Positions 7,200 to 15,845 of a stretch of 25,768 bases of DNA are shown here, in pieces. The translations under genes and the position numbers were made by a program. The notes beneath the pieces were generated by a model. The model made no database searches. It saw only the letters and a list, made by a program, of their open reading frames with translations, and was not told the DNA's origin. Where the stretch lies: contig JBJHCR010000052.1 in the NCBI GenBank assembly GCA_050486105.1, forward strand, positions 1-25,768, written 5' to 3'. Every line of letters begins with the position of its first letter. Within the stretch, counting starts at the first letter, position 1. This DNA comes from JAEXNA01 sp050486105. GTDB taxonomy: Bacteria > Vulcanimicrobiota > Xenobia > Xenobiales > JADMJV01.

Positions 7200-8111
7200 C
7201 TACCCTTGATCGTCCAAGGCGATGTCCAAAAACCCGGAGTCTCCATTGCTTCGAGAGACGCTAACCCGATACACCGAGCCATCGAAGCCTTCAAAGGCCG
7301 GATTGACGAAGGCACCAGTGATAGGGTTCACCGTCATGGCCACCGGTTGCTCGATGGAATCTCCTCCGGTGGTCGAAGACACTGAAAAGACCCGAGCGGC
7401 GACGGCAGGGTCGCTTATGCTGCCTGGTCCAATCTCATCGATCAGCTCCACCGGCACGGCAGACAGGCTAGCTATCGGGCCACCTTCGGGGGTACCTCCT
7501 GCCCAAGTCACTCGATAGATACCATCGACGTTGGTGACTTCAACCTCCATGTTCAGCTCGCCCTCGACCGGCTCCCCGTCGTCGTCTTCCTCGATGGGCT
7601 CTTCCTCCACCACCGGAAGCACAAAGCCGTCCAGGGGCGCGAAGACTTCACCGGTAATCTGGAGTACAGAATTGGGCACTGGGGTGATGTCCGATGCTTG
7701 AGCTGCCCCGACGAGTTCACCATCCACATCGAGTCCGGCGATGACCACCCGAAAGTTGGTGACCTGCAAGCCTTGAAACAGAACGTTCAGCCCGCCTTCA
7801 TTGGTCCGAGGTGCGTTCACCGACGTGACCAATTTGCCTTCGGCATCATAAACGAAAACCATATAGGTGGCGATGCGGGGGTCCTCAATGTCGAGGGTTT
7901 GCCCCAGAGTCTCCTCGGTGTCAACGGGAGCTGGAAACAGGCCTGCCAACTCTTCGGCAGAAACCAGAACTCGAATGTCACCAGTTGGGGCTCCCCCACC
8001 CTGATTATTGCCGTTCGGTCCGGTCACTTCCACGAAATCAGACCGGCCGTCGCAGCCCAAAGCGAATATTGCCAACAAAGTACAGAGCAGCAAAGAAAGC
8101 TTAGTTTTCAA
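7200..8111 (-). CDS. Predicted lipoprotein of unknown function
   Basis: A 303-residue exported protein. The N-terminus has a Lys-containing n-region, a hydrophobic core and a lipobox-like ALGC (C20), so it should be lipid-anchored. The mature part is mostly beta-like, with two segments joined by a very acidic linker (around EEEPIEEDDDGEP). The second half (VEVTNVDGIYRVTWAGG) has the look of an Ig-like or fibronectin-like fold. I do not recognise a named family. The start is TTG with a strong GGGAGG 5 bases upstream. A rho-independent terminator follows the gene, so it is probably a single-gene unit. Confidence 0.75.
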   Translation of the reverse strand: MKTKLSLLLCTLLAIFALGCDGRSDFVEVTGPNGNNQGGGAPTGDIRVLVSAEELAGLFPAPVDTEETLGQTLDIEDPRIATYMVFVYDAEGKLVTSVNAPRTNEGGLNVLFQGLQVTNFRVVIAGLDVDGELVGAAQASDITPVPNSVLQITGEVFAPLDGFVLPVVEEEPIEEDDDGEPVEGELNMEVEVTNVDGIYRVTWAGGTPEGGPIASLSAVPVELIDEIGPGSISDPAVAARVFSVSSTTGGDSIEQPVAMTVNPITGAFVNPAFEGFDGSVYRVSVSRSNGDSGFLDIALDDQG

Positions 8112-8221
8112 AATATCCTCCCAAAACCTAGGTAAAAGTTATGGGCCCGAGCTTCCCAAGCGAGGCCGATGATCCTGCATAGGATTCCGACGAATGCCAC
8201 CGCCCTCCGACACCGTCTCAA

Positions 8222-9652
8222 TTAGCCCATTCGAAAAACGGGGGCAAGATCAAGGTCCGGGCGAAAGCCCTGCCTGATCTCGGCCACCCGGTCGGCGGCC
8301 AGAAGGCCTGCCACCGAATCGGCGAAAAACATTCCTCGAAAGGTGAGCTCTACCATCTCTCGGGAGACTCGAACCAGGCCGGCTGACTCCAGAGCCTGCC
8401 ACTCGGCCTGGAAATCCGAGACCAAGTCGCTACCATAGACCTGTTTATAGGTGTTGCGAGAGACCGAAAGCCGGGGCAACGTTCGGGTCAGGTGGAGAAC
8501 TTTGAGATCTTGAGACCCATAGACGAACACCTTTGTTCGAGCGTCAGCATCTTCGGCCATGGCTGCTCGATATTTTGCCCCGGTGGGCTCATTCATCCAC
8601 TTCACCGCGGTCTGGGTCTTAGCATCGGTGAAGCACGATAGAGCCTCGGGTCCGAAACCCAATCCATCGAAACGCTCGGGCTGATAGCTGCATTCTTCGT
8701 ACCGATAGTGCCCATCTCGCTCGAAGTTGGTCAAAGTCTTCTGCCGATACCCAAGTTCCGCTGCCAAACTCCGAACCGCGAGCCAGTTGCAAAAGGCCTG
8801 TTCATTGTCTGGCAGATCAGCCAGCTTGTCTCGATCCTTGGCCCAAGGGGTCCCCAAACCCCGAAACAGCACCAGATGATACAAACAGATCTGCGAAAAC
8901 CCGAGATCCGAGGCTCGGCGCACATCAGCCAGCATATCCTGGAGGCTTTGTCCTGGGAGATTTATCAAGAGATCGGCCGAAGTAGTCATGCCCCTCCTGG
9001 AAGCCGCAACCACCGCTCTATGCACCGATTCTGGACTTCCTATGGCCGAGCGCCCCATTTGAGCTATCAGCTTAGAGTCGAAGGTCTGCACCCCCATGCT
9101 TAAGCGGTGCTTGCTCCCGGGGAAGTGCCGAGAGAGGTGATCCAATAAGGCTTCTTTTCGGCTGGTGAAATAGACCGGAGCCCCCTCTAAAGTGATCTCC
9201 GCACCCTCGAGCCTGAAGACTGTGGCTGCAGCTTGGCACAGTTCGGAAAAGACGTCCGGGGGGGTGAGATTGGCCGTTCCCCCGCCAAAATACAGAGCCT
9301 CGACCCGGCGCCCCCGGAGAGGGCTTCGTTGGACTTCTTCGGTCACCGCTCGAACCGTTTGGCGCACCTCTCGGACTCGGAACTCCTCGTGGGGGAAGGT
9401 GCAATATCCGCAGCCCTGCACCGAAGGATTACAGCTGGCGTGAGGCAGGATGCCAACGATCAGGGGACGAGCGGGGTCCGGTTGAATGGGGAGATAGCCC
9501 CGACCTCGATCGTAAGGCACCATAAGCGGTGGGAGAGGGTATCCCTGCAGAAGTCGGTGTCGCTGAGGTCCGCGCATTCTCTTTTCGAGCTGCTGCTCGA
9601 GGGGCTTCGGTCGGGACGAGGGAGGGTGGGACGGCAGAATTTGGGTACGCAT
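8222..9652 (-). CDS. HemN-like radical SAM protein with CX6CX2C cluster motif
   Basis: A 476-residue protein of the coproporphyrinogen III oxidase-like (HemN/HemW) radical SAM group. The cluster motif is CNPSVQGCGYC (C74, C81, C84), i.e. CX6CX2C rather than CX3CX2C. The rest follows the family: LYFGGGTANL (the GGGT SAM-binding element), SMGVQTFDSKL, DLLINLPGQS, SQICLYHLVLF, and a C-terminal part with GLGFGPEALSCF and an accessory HemN_C-like helical region with RGMFFADSVAGLL. It starts at ATG with GGAGG 4 bases upstream. It stands alone, with no heme genes beside it, so a true role in heme synthesis is not supported. A heme-handling or unrelated radical reaction is possible. Confidence 0.85.
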   Translation of the reverse strand: MRTQILPSHPPSSRPKPLEQQLEKRMRGPQRHRLLQGYPLPPLMVPYDRGRGYLPIQPDPARPLIVGILPHASCNPSVQGCGYCTFPHEEFRVREVRQTVRAVTEEVQRSPLRGRRVEALYFGGGTANLTPPDVFSELCQAAATVFRLEGAEITLEGAPVYFTSRKEALLDHLSRHFPGSKHRLSMGVQTFDSKLIAQMGRSAIGSPESVHRAVVAASRRGMTTSADLLINLPGQSLQDMLADVRRASDLGFSQICLYHLVLFRGLGTPWAKDRDKLADLPDNEQAFCNWLAVRSLAAELGYRQKTLTNFERDGHYRYEECSYQPERFDGLGFGPEALSCFTDAKTQTAVKWMNEPTGAKYRAAMAEDADARTKVFVYGSQDLKVLHLTRTLPRLSVSRNTYKQVYGSDLVSDFQAEWQALESAGLVRVSREMVELTFRGMFFADSVAGLLAADRVAEIRQGFRPDLDLAPVFRMG

Positions 9653-9685
9653 GAAACCTCCAGTGGGCGTGATGGTGTTGCTGCT

Positions 9686-9715
9686 CTCTAGCTTGCCGGG
9701 TTTCCCAGGCTAGAG
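9686..9715. repeat. Inverted repeat between the radical SAM gene and the cell-wall hydrolase gene
   Basis: CTCTAGC (9686-9692) and GCTAGAG (9709-9715) form a perfect 7-bp inverted repeat, with a GC-rich interior that can also pair (GCCGGG/CCC-GGC). It lies in the divergent intergenic region 9653-9876. A second imperfect hairpin (GCAATGGGG/CCCC-ATTGC) follows at about 9715-9741. Neither has a T-tract; function unknown. Confidence 0.35.
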
Positions 9716-9876
9716 CAATGGGGCGTCTGACCCCTATTGCCTTTGGCCCAACAGAATGCCCTCAGAACTTTTAACCTACTGTTCATCAAGCTGTTACATC
9801 TCCCGGCTACGGCCGCTCTTGGGTTATCGTCCTCCCCTATCCTCGGGAGAGAGAAAAGATTGGACGGTGGCACACC

Positions 9877-10851
9877 ATGATCAACCCCATAGTAGGACAC
9901 AACCCTCCCCATTTGGCCAATTTCGGATCGGGAATCCCCGTCCAACCTAGCCCTCTACCGGCTCCTGCCCCAGCGAGTGGGTTCGTCGGCTCGCCAGAGT
10001 TGCTGAACCCAGGCCAAGCCGATCCCCTCACATTGTCAAACTTGACCCAGGGACTCGAGCAAAACTTCGACCCCTCAGCTCAACCCTTACTGCCTGCCAA
10101 TGGCAACAGCAACCCGGATCAAACTCTCTTGCAACTTTATCTCGCGGTCATGAATCAGCTCGATGCCCTCCTCGGCCCTGAGAACGCAGCACCGGTTTCC
10201 AACAACATTCTTGGATCATCGGGCGCCAACTCGAATTTCTCCGCCCCCACTTCCCCGGTGAGTTCCTCTAGCGGTGGCTCTTCGGGCGGATTCTCTCCCT
10301 CGTCCTCGGGCTCGGTAGGCAGCGCGGCCCCAAGTGGGAGCAGCGCAAGCCCAGCTTCTGCGAGCAGCGGTTCAACTGAAACCGAGAGCGCTGAACCGAT
10401 CACGGAACTCCCTCCCAACCTGGCAAAGAATGACAAAGCCATGGCCCAGTTCATTGACAAGAAGCTTCAAGGGACTCCTTTGGCCGGGCAGAAGATGGGT
10501 GCTCATTTTGTGAAGGCCGGCAAGGACAACAAAGTGGACCCCTTAACCCTGGTGGCGATCAGTCGGCATGAAACCAATCACGGAAAGCTCGGCGTGGGAG
10601 TGGTCAAGCATATGGGAGTGGGGGCGTTTGATAGTAGCCCGAGCAAGGCCCGCCAATGGGATGGTGCTGTCAATCAGATCTATTCTGGAGCCAAGACCTT
10701 CGCCAATCTGAGGCAGAAAGGTGGTTCGAACGCCAATGCCCCTTTGGCGTCACAGTTGTCCGCAGTCAATAAAGCGGGCTGGGCTACCGATTCAAGTTGG
10801 CATCAAAAAGTGGGAAAACATCGTAACGAGATTAGCCGAGGAGCGAACTGA
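9877..10851 (+). CDS. Glucosaminidase/GH73-like cell-wall hydrolase without a signal peptide
   Basis: A 324-residue protein in three parts: a Pro/Asn-rich N-terminus (1-110), a Ser/Gly/Pro low-complexity linker (about 112-170), and a C-terminal catalytic-looking domain (about 180-320). The domain contains GAHFVKAGKDNKVDPLTLVA, ISRHETNHGKLGVG and AFDSSPSKARQW, resembling the GH73/lysozyme-like fold, with E232 in RHETNHG as the likely catalytic acid. No signal peptide or membrane helix is seen, so it would need a non-Sec route (flagellar or type III-like), lysis, or action inside the cell. It is 92 bp upstream of glgP, with no functional link evident. Confidence 0.72.
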   Translation: MINPIVGHNPPHLANFGSGIPVQPSPLPAPAPASGFVGSPELLNPGQADPLTLSNLTQGLEQNFDPSAQPLLPANGNSNPDQTLLQLYLAVMNQLDALLGPENAAPVSNNILGSSGANSNFSAPTSPVSSSSGGSSGGFSPSSSGSVGSAAPSGSSASPASASSGSTETESAEPITELPPNLAKNDKAMAQFIDKKLQGTPLAGQKMGAHFVKAGKDNKVDPLTLVAISRHETNHGKLGVGVVKHMGVGAFDSSPSKARQWDGAVNQIYSGAKTFANLRQKGGSNANAPLASQLSAVNKAGWATDSSWHQKVGKHRNEISRGAN

Positions 10852-10943
10852 AGCTCGTCTGACAGTCTTGATCCCTCTTGCCAGGAGTGTTGGTACCGCT
10901 GACGGAAGAACTTGACCACCAATCTCAGGGGAGGGTCCCAATA

Positions 10944-13409
10944 ATGACCACCATCGCACTGCATCATCGCACCGGAAAATCGGTGGAGTCCTTCCGCCAA
11001 GCCTTTCTGGACAATCTCTATTACACCCGGGGACAGGCCATCTATGGAGCCAGCAGCAACGACCTGTACATGACACTCTGCTACACGGTGAGAGATCATC
11101 TGATTCAGCGCTGGCGGGACACAGTGCAGACCTATCACGACCAAGACGTGCGCTTCGTGGCCTATCTCTCAGCGGAGTACCTCTTGGGGCCCCAACTCGA
11201 GCAAAATCTGGTTTACACCGACACCATGGAACTGGCCCGGGAAGCGCTACAGGGCCTGGGAATCGACCTCGAAGAGCTTATGGCTCAGGATATCGAACCC
11301 GGCCTCGGCAACGGGGGACTGGGGCGATTGGCTGCCTGTTTTTTGGATTCCTTGGCCACCCTTGGCATGCCGGCTATCGGCTACGGTATTCGCTATGAGT
11401 TTGGCATTTTTCAGCAATCCTTTGAGGACGGCTGGCAGGTGGAATCGCCAGACCCCTGGCTTCATCTCGGCAACCCCTGGGAGTTTCCCCAGCCCGACGA
11501 TCGCGTTGAAGTCTGGTTTGGAGGCCTCACCCAACAGTTCACCGATGCCCAAGGGCGCTTCCGCAGTCGCTGGATTCCCAGCTCGAAAGTCTTGGGGGAG
11601 CCCTGCCACATGCTGGTTCCAGGTTATGGGAACCACACGGTGAATCTGCTGCGGCTCTGGAAAGCTCGAGCTACTGACGAGTTCGACTTCCAACTCTTCG
11701 ACAGCGGTGACTACTCTCGAGCGGTGGAGCAGAAAACGGCCTCCGAAAATATCTCCAAGGTGCTCTACCCCAACGACAACAATGCCCAGGGTCGAAGACT
11801 GCGCTTGCAGCAGCAATACTTCTTCGTGGCTTGCTCTTTGCGAGACATCATTCGTCTGGGCAACTACGAAAATAAGGGCTGGGACCGACTCTCAGATAAA
11901 GTCACGATACAGCTCAACGACACCCATCCGGTGATCGCCATTCCGGAACTCATGCGTATTCTGGTGGACGAAGAGGGACTGGGTTGGGATCAGGCCTGGG
12001 CCCTAAGCAGCCGAACTTTTGCTTCCACGCAGCACACCCTGCTCCCGGAAGCTCTAGAGACCTGGCCCGTTTCTTTGCTGGAGAGCCTGCTGCCCCGGCA
12101 CCTGGAGATCATCTACGAGATCAATCATCGCTTTCTCCAAGAGGTGGCCGAGCGCTTCCCGGGAGACAATGCTCGACTGGCTCGCATGTCGATCATCGGA
12201 GAAGGGTCTACCAAGACGGTGCGCATGGCTCACTTGGCCTGCGTGGGCAGCTACTCGGTCAACGGGGTGGCCGAACTGCAATCACGTCTACTGAAGGAGA
12301 GAGTCTTTCGGGACTTTTATGAGCTGTGGCCCGAGAAGTTCAACAATAAGACCAACGGTGTGACTCTTCGCCGCTTTGTCCATATGGCCAATCCCGGCCT
12401 TTCAGAGTTGATCACCAAGACCATCGGTGAGGATTGGCTTACCAACGCCGACCGTCTACCGGAACTCGAAAAGCACATGGGCAAGGCCCAATTCCGCAAG
12501 GCCTGGGACCGAGTGAAGCTTGACAATAAGAAGCGTCTGGCCGCCACCATCAAGCGGGAGCTCGGTCTAGAGGTCGACCCTCATTCCATGTTCGACATTA
12601 TGGTCAAACGGCTGCACGAATACAAAAGACAGTTGCTGAAAGCCCTGCATATTGTCACGCTCTATCACCGACTTAAGGCCAACCCTAAGGCCCTAAAGGC
12701 TCCCCGAACCTTCATATTTGGAGCCAAAGCTGCCCCGGGCTACCGCATGGCCAAGCTGATCATAAAGTTGATCAACAATATCGCCCAGGTGGTGAATCAC
12801 GACCCCGACATCGAAGGGCAGATCAAGGTTGCCTTTCTTCCCAACTTCAACGTGCAACTCGCCGAGGAGATCTATCCGGCCGCCGATGTCAGTGAACAGA
12901 TCTCCATGGCTGGAAAAGAAGCTTCCGGGACGGGCAATATGAAGTTTTGCTTGAACGGAGCAGTGACCATTGGAACTCTCGATGGAGCCAACATCGAGAT
13001 TCGAGAGTGCGTGGGCGAAGAGAACTTTTTCCTATTCGGCCTGCACACCGAAGAGGTGTTCGCTATGAAAGAGAGCGGCTATGACCCCAGTTGGTTTCGC
13101 AACCAAGATCCCGAATTGAGCCACGTCTTGGAATCCCTCGCCAGAGGCCAATTCTCCGGGGGAGATCGGGAGTTATTCCGCCCCATCATTGAGTCCTTGC
13201 TCCACCACGATGAATACCTCTTGCTAGCCGATTACCGCTCCTACGTGGAAGCCCACGACCGTCTGGAGGAAGCCTTCTGCGATCGCGAACACTGGCTGCG
13301 CATGTCGATCTTGAACGCTGCGCGCTGTGGTTTTTTCTCCTCTGACCGCACCATGCAGCAGTACTGTCAAGAAATATGGCGCCTGGATCCGGTGGAAGTG
13401 AAGCCCTGA
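10944..13409 (+). CDS. glgP: Glycogen/alpha-glucan phosphorylase
   Basis: Phosphorolytic release of glucose-1-phosphate from glycogen or maltodextrin. The 821-residue protein is of normal family length and carries the full set of motifs: YLSAEYLLG, EPGLGNGGLGRLAACF, YGIRYEFGIF, QLNDTHPVIAIPELMR, NKTNGVTLRRF, VKRLHEYKRQLLKALH and EASGTGNMKFCLNG, with the PLP lysine at K667, then GTLDGANIEI. I start it at the ATG at 10944, preceded by GGGGAGGG about 8 bases upstream; an in-frame upstream start at 10878 would add 22 residues without family resemblance. No other glycogen genes are adjacent. The zinc-ribbon gene follows 15 bp downstream, suggesting co-transcription. Confidence 0.97.
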   Translation: MTTIALHHRTGKSVESFRQAFLDNLYYTRGQAIYGASSNDLYMTLCYTVRDHLIQRWRDTVQTYHDQDVRFVAYLSAEYLLGPQLEQNLVYTDTMELAREALQGLGIDLEELMAQDIEPGLGNGGLGRLAACFLDSLATLGMPAIGYGIRYEFGIFQQSFEDGWQVESPDPWLHLGNPWEFPQPDDRVEVWFGGLTQQFTDAQGRFRSRWIPSSKVLGEPCHMLVPGYGNHTVNLLRLWKARATDEFDFQLFDSGDYSRAVEQKTASENISKVLYPNDNNAQGRRLRLQQQYFFVACSLRDIIRLGNYENKGWDRLSDKVTIQLNDTHPVIAIPELMRILVDEEGLGWDQAWALSSRTFASTQHTLLPEALETWPVSLLESLLPRHLEIIYEINHRFLQEVAERFPGDNARLARMSIIGEGSTKTVRMAHLACVGSYSVNGVAELQSRLLKERVFRDFYELWPEKFNNKTNGVTLRRFVHMANPGLSELITKTIGEDWLTNADRLPELEKHMGKAQFRKAWDRVKLDNKKRLAATIKRELGLEVDPHSMFDIMVKRLHEYKRQLLKALHIVTLYHRLKANPKALKAPRTFIFGAKAAPGYRMAKLIIKLINNIAQVVNHDPDIEGQIKVAFLPNFNVQLAEEIYPAADVSEQISMAGKEASGTGNMKFCLNGAVTIGTLDGANIEIRECVGEENFFLFGLHTEEVFAMKESGYDPSWFRNQDPELSHVLESLARGQFSGGDRELFRPIIESLLHHDEYLLLADYRSYVEAHDRLEEAFCDREHWLRMSILNAARCGFFSSDRTMQQYCQEIWRLDPVEVKP

Positions 13410-13424
13410 GAGGTTCTGTGAACC

Positions 13425-13682
13425 TTGCCCAAACCCAGCAACTACCGCAGTATCGACATCCTCTGCTCGGCCTGCTTGACGAAACTCTATAAATACCGCA
13501 AAGGCGGTCGGGGTTCCCTGGTCAAGTGTCTTCCCGAGCGGATCCTCAAAGACTACACCCAAGGCGACCTTCATTGTCCGAACTGTGGTCAGGAGTTCGC
13601 CAGAGTGGCTCAAATGGGAGGAAATCTGGTTCACAAAATCGTCAGCGGTAAGGTCATAACCAAGGGTATGCGTCGCAAGTAA
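13425..13682 (+). CDS. Small zinc-ribbon protein
   Basis: An 85-residue basic protein with two CxxC pairs (C14-C17 and C51-C54), expected to bind one zinc, plus an extra C35. The core ILCSACLTKLYKYRKGGRGS and GDLHCPNCGQEFAR resembles a widespread uncharacterised zinc-ribbon family, and the C-terminus is strongly basic (KGMRRK), so nucleic-acid contact is possible. It uses a TTG start with GAGAGG about 11 bases upstream. It lies 15 bp after glgP and 34 bp before the membrane-anchored protein, in one probable operon. Confidence 0.78.
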   Translation: MPKPSNYRSIDILCSACLTKLYKYRKGGRGSLVKCLPERILKDYTQGDLHCPNCGQEFARVAQMGGNLVHKIVSGKVITKGMRRK

Positions 13683-13716
13683 AGGGCTTGAACCTCCACT
13701 TCGGGAAGCAGTACTT

Positions 13717-14538
13717 ATGGCTGAGAGTGTGCAGATCTCGCGGGGAACACTAGGAGTCCTGGCCGGCTCCCTGGTCCTGTGCTTGATGGTTATCGCCTTT
13801 TTGCTGGGTCGTCAAAGCACTCCCGCACCCACGATTGAGGCCTCACAGGCTCAAAACGAATCCCGTGAGATGGCCCGTGCTGAACAGCCTGTGTCTGCCA
13901 GCGAAGATGTCAGCACGGAAACTCTTAGAAGCCCCGCAGTTCCAACCTCAGCAGTACCAGAGACGGCCCCTCGCTCAAAGGTCAGAGAGGCCCCTCCTCG
14001 AGAGCCCCAGTCGGCTGCTAGACCGGACCGAGAGAACTACCCGACCGCTCCTCCAAAAGCTCCAACGCAAGCCCCGGCTCCACCTCAGGTGGCCAGAACT
14101 GCTCCCGCTGAGCAATCGAATACCGCTTCAGCCGAGCCCCGCAACAATTCCGCCGTGCAACGCTACTTTCAGCAGATCGATCAGCAACTGGCTTCAGGGA
14201 GTTCTTTGGGGTCACTCGGAGATCCCAACCAGTTTGCCACCCAGGCTCTGCAAGGCAGCCTGCAGGGAGACAACAGCCAGTTCGAAGCCCTAGCCGCTAC
14301 CACCAAGTCCACCCTGAACAACATTCGTCGCATCGAGCCACCGGCAGAGTGCCGAGAGCATCACGCCATGCTGATCAAGCAAATGCAGCAGGGACTGGAA
14401 CTGCTCGAGCAAGTGCAGCAGTCCACCGTCAGCCTGGACACCTCTAACTTGACCGCTGTGGCCGCCCGGGGCCAAGCCATGCAAGAAGAAGTCCTCCGTT
14501 TTCAAGAACTCGATCGGAGACTGCGAAGCGGAGGTTAA
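13717..14538 (+). CDS. Membrane-anchored protein with Pro-rich stalk, unknown function
   Basis: A 273-residue protein. One N-terminal membrane helix (about residues 11-31, LGVLAGSLVLCLMVIAFLLG) lacks a cleavage site, so the rest is probably periplasmic. A long Ala/Pro/Ser/Glu-rich stalk covers about 35-145. The C-terminal part (about 150-270) is predicted helical, with many Gln, and contains IRRIEPPAECREHHAML and a final amphipathic helix. I do not recognise a family; the overall architecture is typical of envelope proteins. It is probably the last gene of the glgP transcription unit. Confidence 0.68.
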   Translation: MAESVQISRGTLGVLAGSLVLCLMVIAFLLGRQSTPAPTIEASQAQNESREMARAEQPVSASEDVSTETLRSPAVPTSAVPETAPRSKVREAPPREPQSAARPDRENYPTAPPKAPTQAPAPPQVARTAPAEQSNTASAEPRNNSAVQRYFQQIDQQLASGSSLGSLGDPNQFATQALQGSLQGDNSQFEALAATTKSTLNNIRRIEPPAECREHHAMLIKQMQQGLELLEQVQQSTVSLDTSNLTAVAARGQAMQEEVLRFQELDRRLRSGG

Positions 14539-14573
14539 AGTCTTCCCTGGGCAAGTTTAGCTCTAACCGCATC

Positions 14574-14590
14574 GGCCCCTTCGTGGGGCC
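14574..14590. repeat. Short perfect hairpin after the membrane-anchored gene
   Basis: GGCCCC (14574-14579) pairs with GGGGCC (14585-14590) around a TTCGT loop, 36 bases past the stop at 14538. No T-run follows, so it is at best a weak terminator or mRNA-stabilising hairpin. Confidence 0.35.
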
Positions 14591-14688
14591 ACCCACTTCG
14601 CAGCCACCCACCTACGGCGGTTCCCCGGTCCGTGCGAATTCGTTCGGGTTGTACGTAGCCGAGAATTGATGAATTCAGACTTGATAGC

Positions 14689-14732
14689 TCTCCGGCCCAA
14701 CCCCAATTCTTAGGCTGGACAGATCACTAGAG
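14689..14732. repeat. 44-bp dispersed repeat, copy A
   Basis: This stretch matches 17187-17230 at 38 of 44 positions, in the same orientation. Upstream, both copies also share GAATTGATG, separated from the repeat by a longer spacer in this copy. It lies about 85 bases before the start at 14817. Together the copies bracket a 2.45-kb block of small and damaged genes. Confidence 0.75.
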
Positions 14733-14816
14733 CAACCATCTGTAGAGTGAGTGGAGAGGAAAGGAGTGCTCTGGAGAAAATCGAATCGGCAAGAACCAAC
14801 TTAGGAGGCCGTGACA

Positions 14817-15227
14817 ATGGGTTTGGCGGAGAAACGAATCAACGCAGCATATCAAAAGGACCATTTCCCAGCTTGGAAGGACAAGATCAACGCACTGGTC
14901 CAATACGAACTCGAGATTGACGTAGCTTGGGACGAGGTCGTGAAGGAAGGATTTCCCGATGCCTACCCGGCCACTTTGGATTACAACTTCTTCCAACCGC
15001 TGTACAATGCTTTAAGTTCGGTATGCAGCGACCAAATCGGTCGAGAGGCCTTGCAGAATGCCATCAGTCGCGTTCACATCGGCTCACAGAGAACTTGGTC
15101 ATCCTTGGAAGTCAAGGTTGTAGAGGACTGTCTCGAACTCGATGCGGACCCCACCTACGAGCGAACCGACTCAGCCATTCAGGACTATAGCGATCGCATA
15201 CTCAAGGTCCTCGAACCTGCCTTGTAG
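14817..15227 (+). CDS. Conserved-looking small soluble protein, unknown function
   Basis: A 136-residue acidic soluble protein without a signal peptide or membrane segment. It opens with GLAEKRINAAYQKDHFPAWK and continues with a beta-like YELEIDVAWDEV, then helical stretches (FQPLYNALSSVC, IGREALQNAI) and an acidic tail. The pattern suggests a conserved family of unknown function, but I cannot name it. The ATG at 14817 is chosen because AGGAGG sits 8 bases upstream; a GTG at 14811 is only 2 bases from it. It is the only intact-looking plus-strand gene within the repeat-flanked block. Confidence 0.72.
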   Translation: MGLAEKRINAAYQKDHFPAWKDKINALVQYELEIDVAWDEVVKEGFPDAYPATLDYNFFQPLYNALSSVCSDQIGREALQNAISRVHIGSQRTWSSLEVKVVEDCLELDADPTYERTDSAIQDYSDRILKVLEPAL

Positions 15228-15291
15228 ACCAACCACCCCGCAAACGTGACGGCTCCGTCTTCGACGGCCGACGACCTTTCGATTGGAGAAC

Positions 15292-15790
15292 TCAACAGAA
15301 CAAAGGTCTGCCGGACCTTGCCACGGCAAGGAATTCTTCGATAGCTTCAGGGTTCACCAAGGAAAACTCGAACTTTCGACCCTGAAACGAATCGAACAGC
15401 CTTCGGTGTTCGAGCAAGCCATACTCGTCGACTCTCGACTCGTACTCTCGAACCCAGGAGACGAGCGGAGCCAAATTTTTCCTTCTCCCAAAGACGACTG
15501 TAGCAGTGCGCCACGCAAGTTTCCACGCCCGGGTTCAAGAAGACCAACACATCGCAGTAGGGTAAAAGGGGCTCAATGAGGGTGGAGCAGCAATCCTCGA
15601 CGACCCGGTGAGCATTCCCGGCAACAAAGGTCTGGCTCTGATCCCAACTCTCAGAAACCGCTCGCCGCTCTGTCCCTTCAGAAAAGGACACCTCATCGAG
15701 GGAAAGCCTCGGAGCAGGCTGCAGATCCACCAGAGCTTTCGCCAGAGCCGTTTTTCCGGCCCCGGCATTGCCCATCAATACGATTCTCAT
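15292..15790 (-). pseudogene. Frameshifted P-loop nucleoside/shikimate-kinase-like gene
   Basis: The N-terminal part reads as a small P-loop kinase: MRIVLMGNAGAGKTALAKAL (Walker A GNAGAGKT), RLSLDEVSF, then IEPLLPYCDVLVFLNPG and CVAHCYSRLWEKEKFGS. After that the family-like sequence continues only in another frame, as LVSWVREYESRVDEYGLLEH and LFDSFQGRKFEF, up to a stop at 15292. The roughly ten residues expected between the halves are missing, so a small deletion with frameshift near 15490-15500 best explains it. In the first frame the remaining C-terminus is unrelated basic sequence ending at 15347. A sequencing error alone would not explain the missing residues. The original substrate is unknown. 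Confidence 0.72.
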
Positions 15791-15795
15791 CGGAA

Positions 15796-15845
15796 AGCCT
15801 TACGGAACTCCTTCATCGAGAGCCTTACGGAACTCCTTCATCGAG
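15796..15845. repeat. 25-bp perfect tandem duplication
   Basis: Two identical adjacent 25-bp units (15796-15820 and 15821-15845), plus the start of a third (AGCCTT). They span the stop of the CDGSH gene and the leader of the kinase pseudogene. Read on the minus strand, each unit carries GAAGGAG and a TAA, so it duplicates a potential ribosome-binding stretch. Confidence 0.92.

Noticed and set aside
15255..15267. CCGTC-TTC-GACGG hairpin after the small unknown gene as a terminator
   Set aside because: The stem is only 5 bp and only a short CTTT follows, too weak to call.
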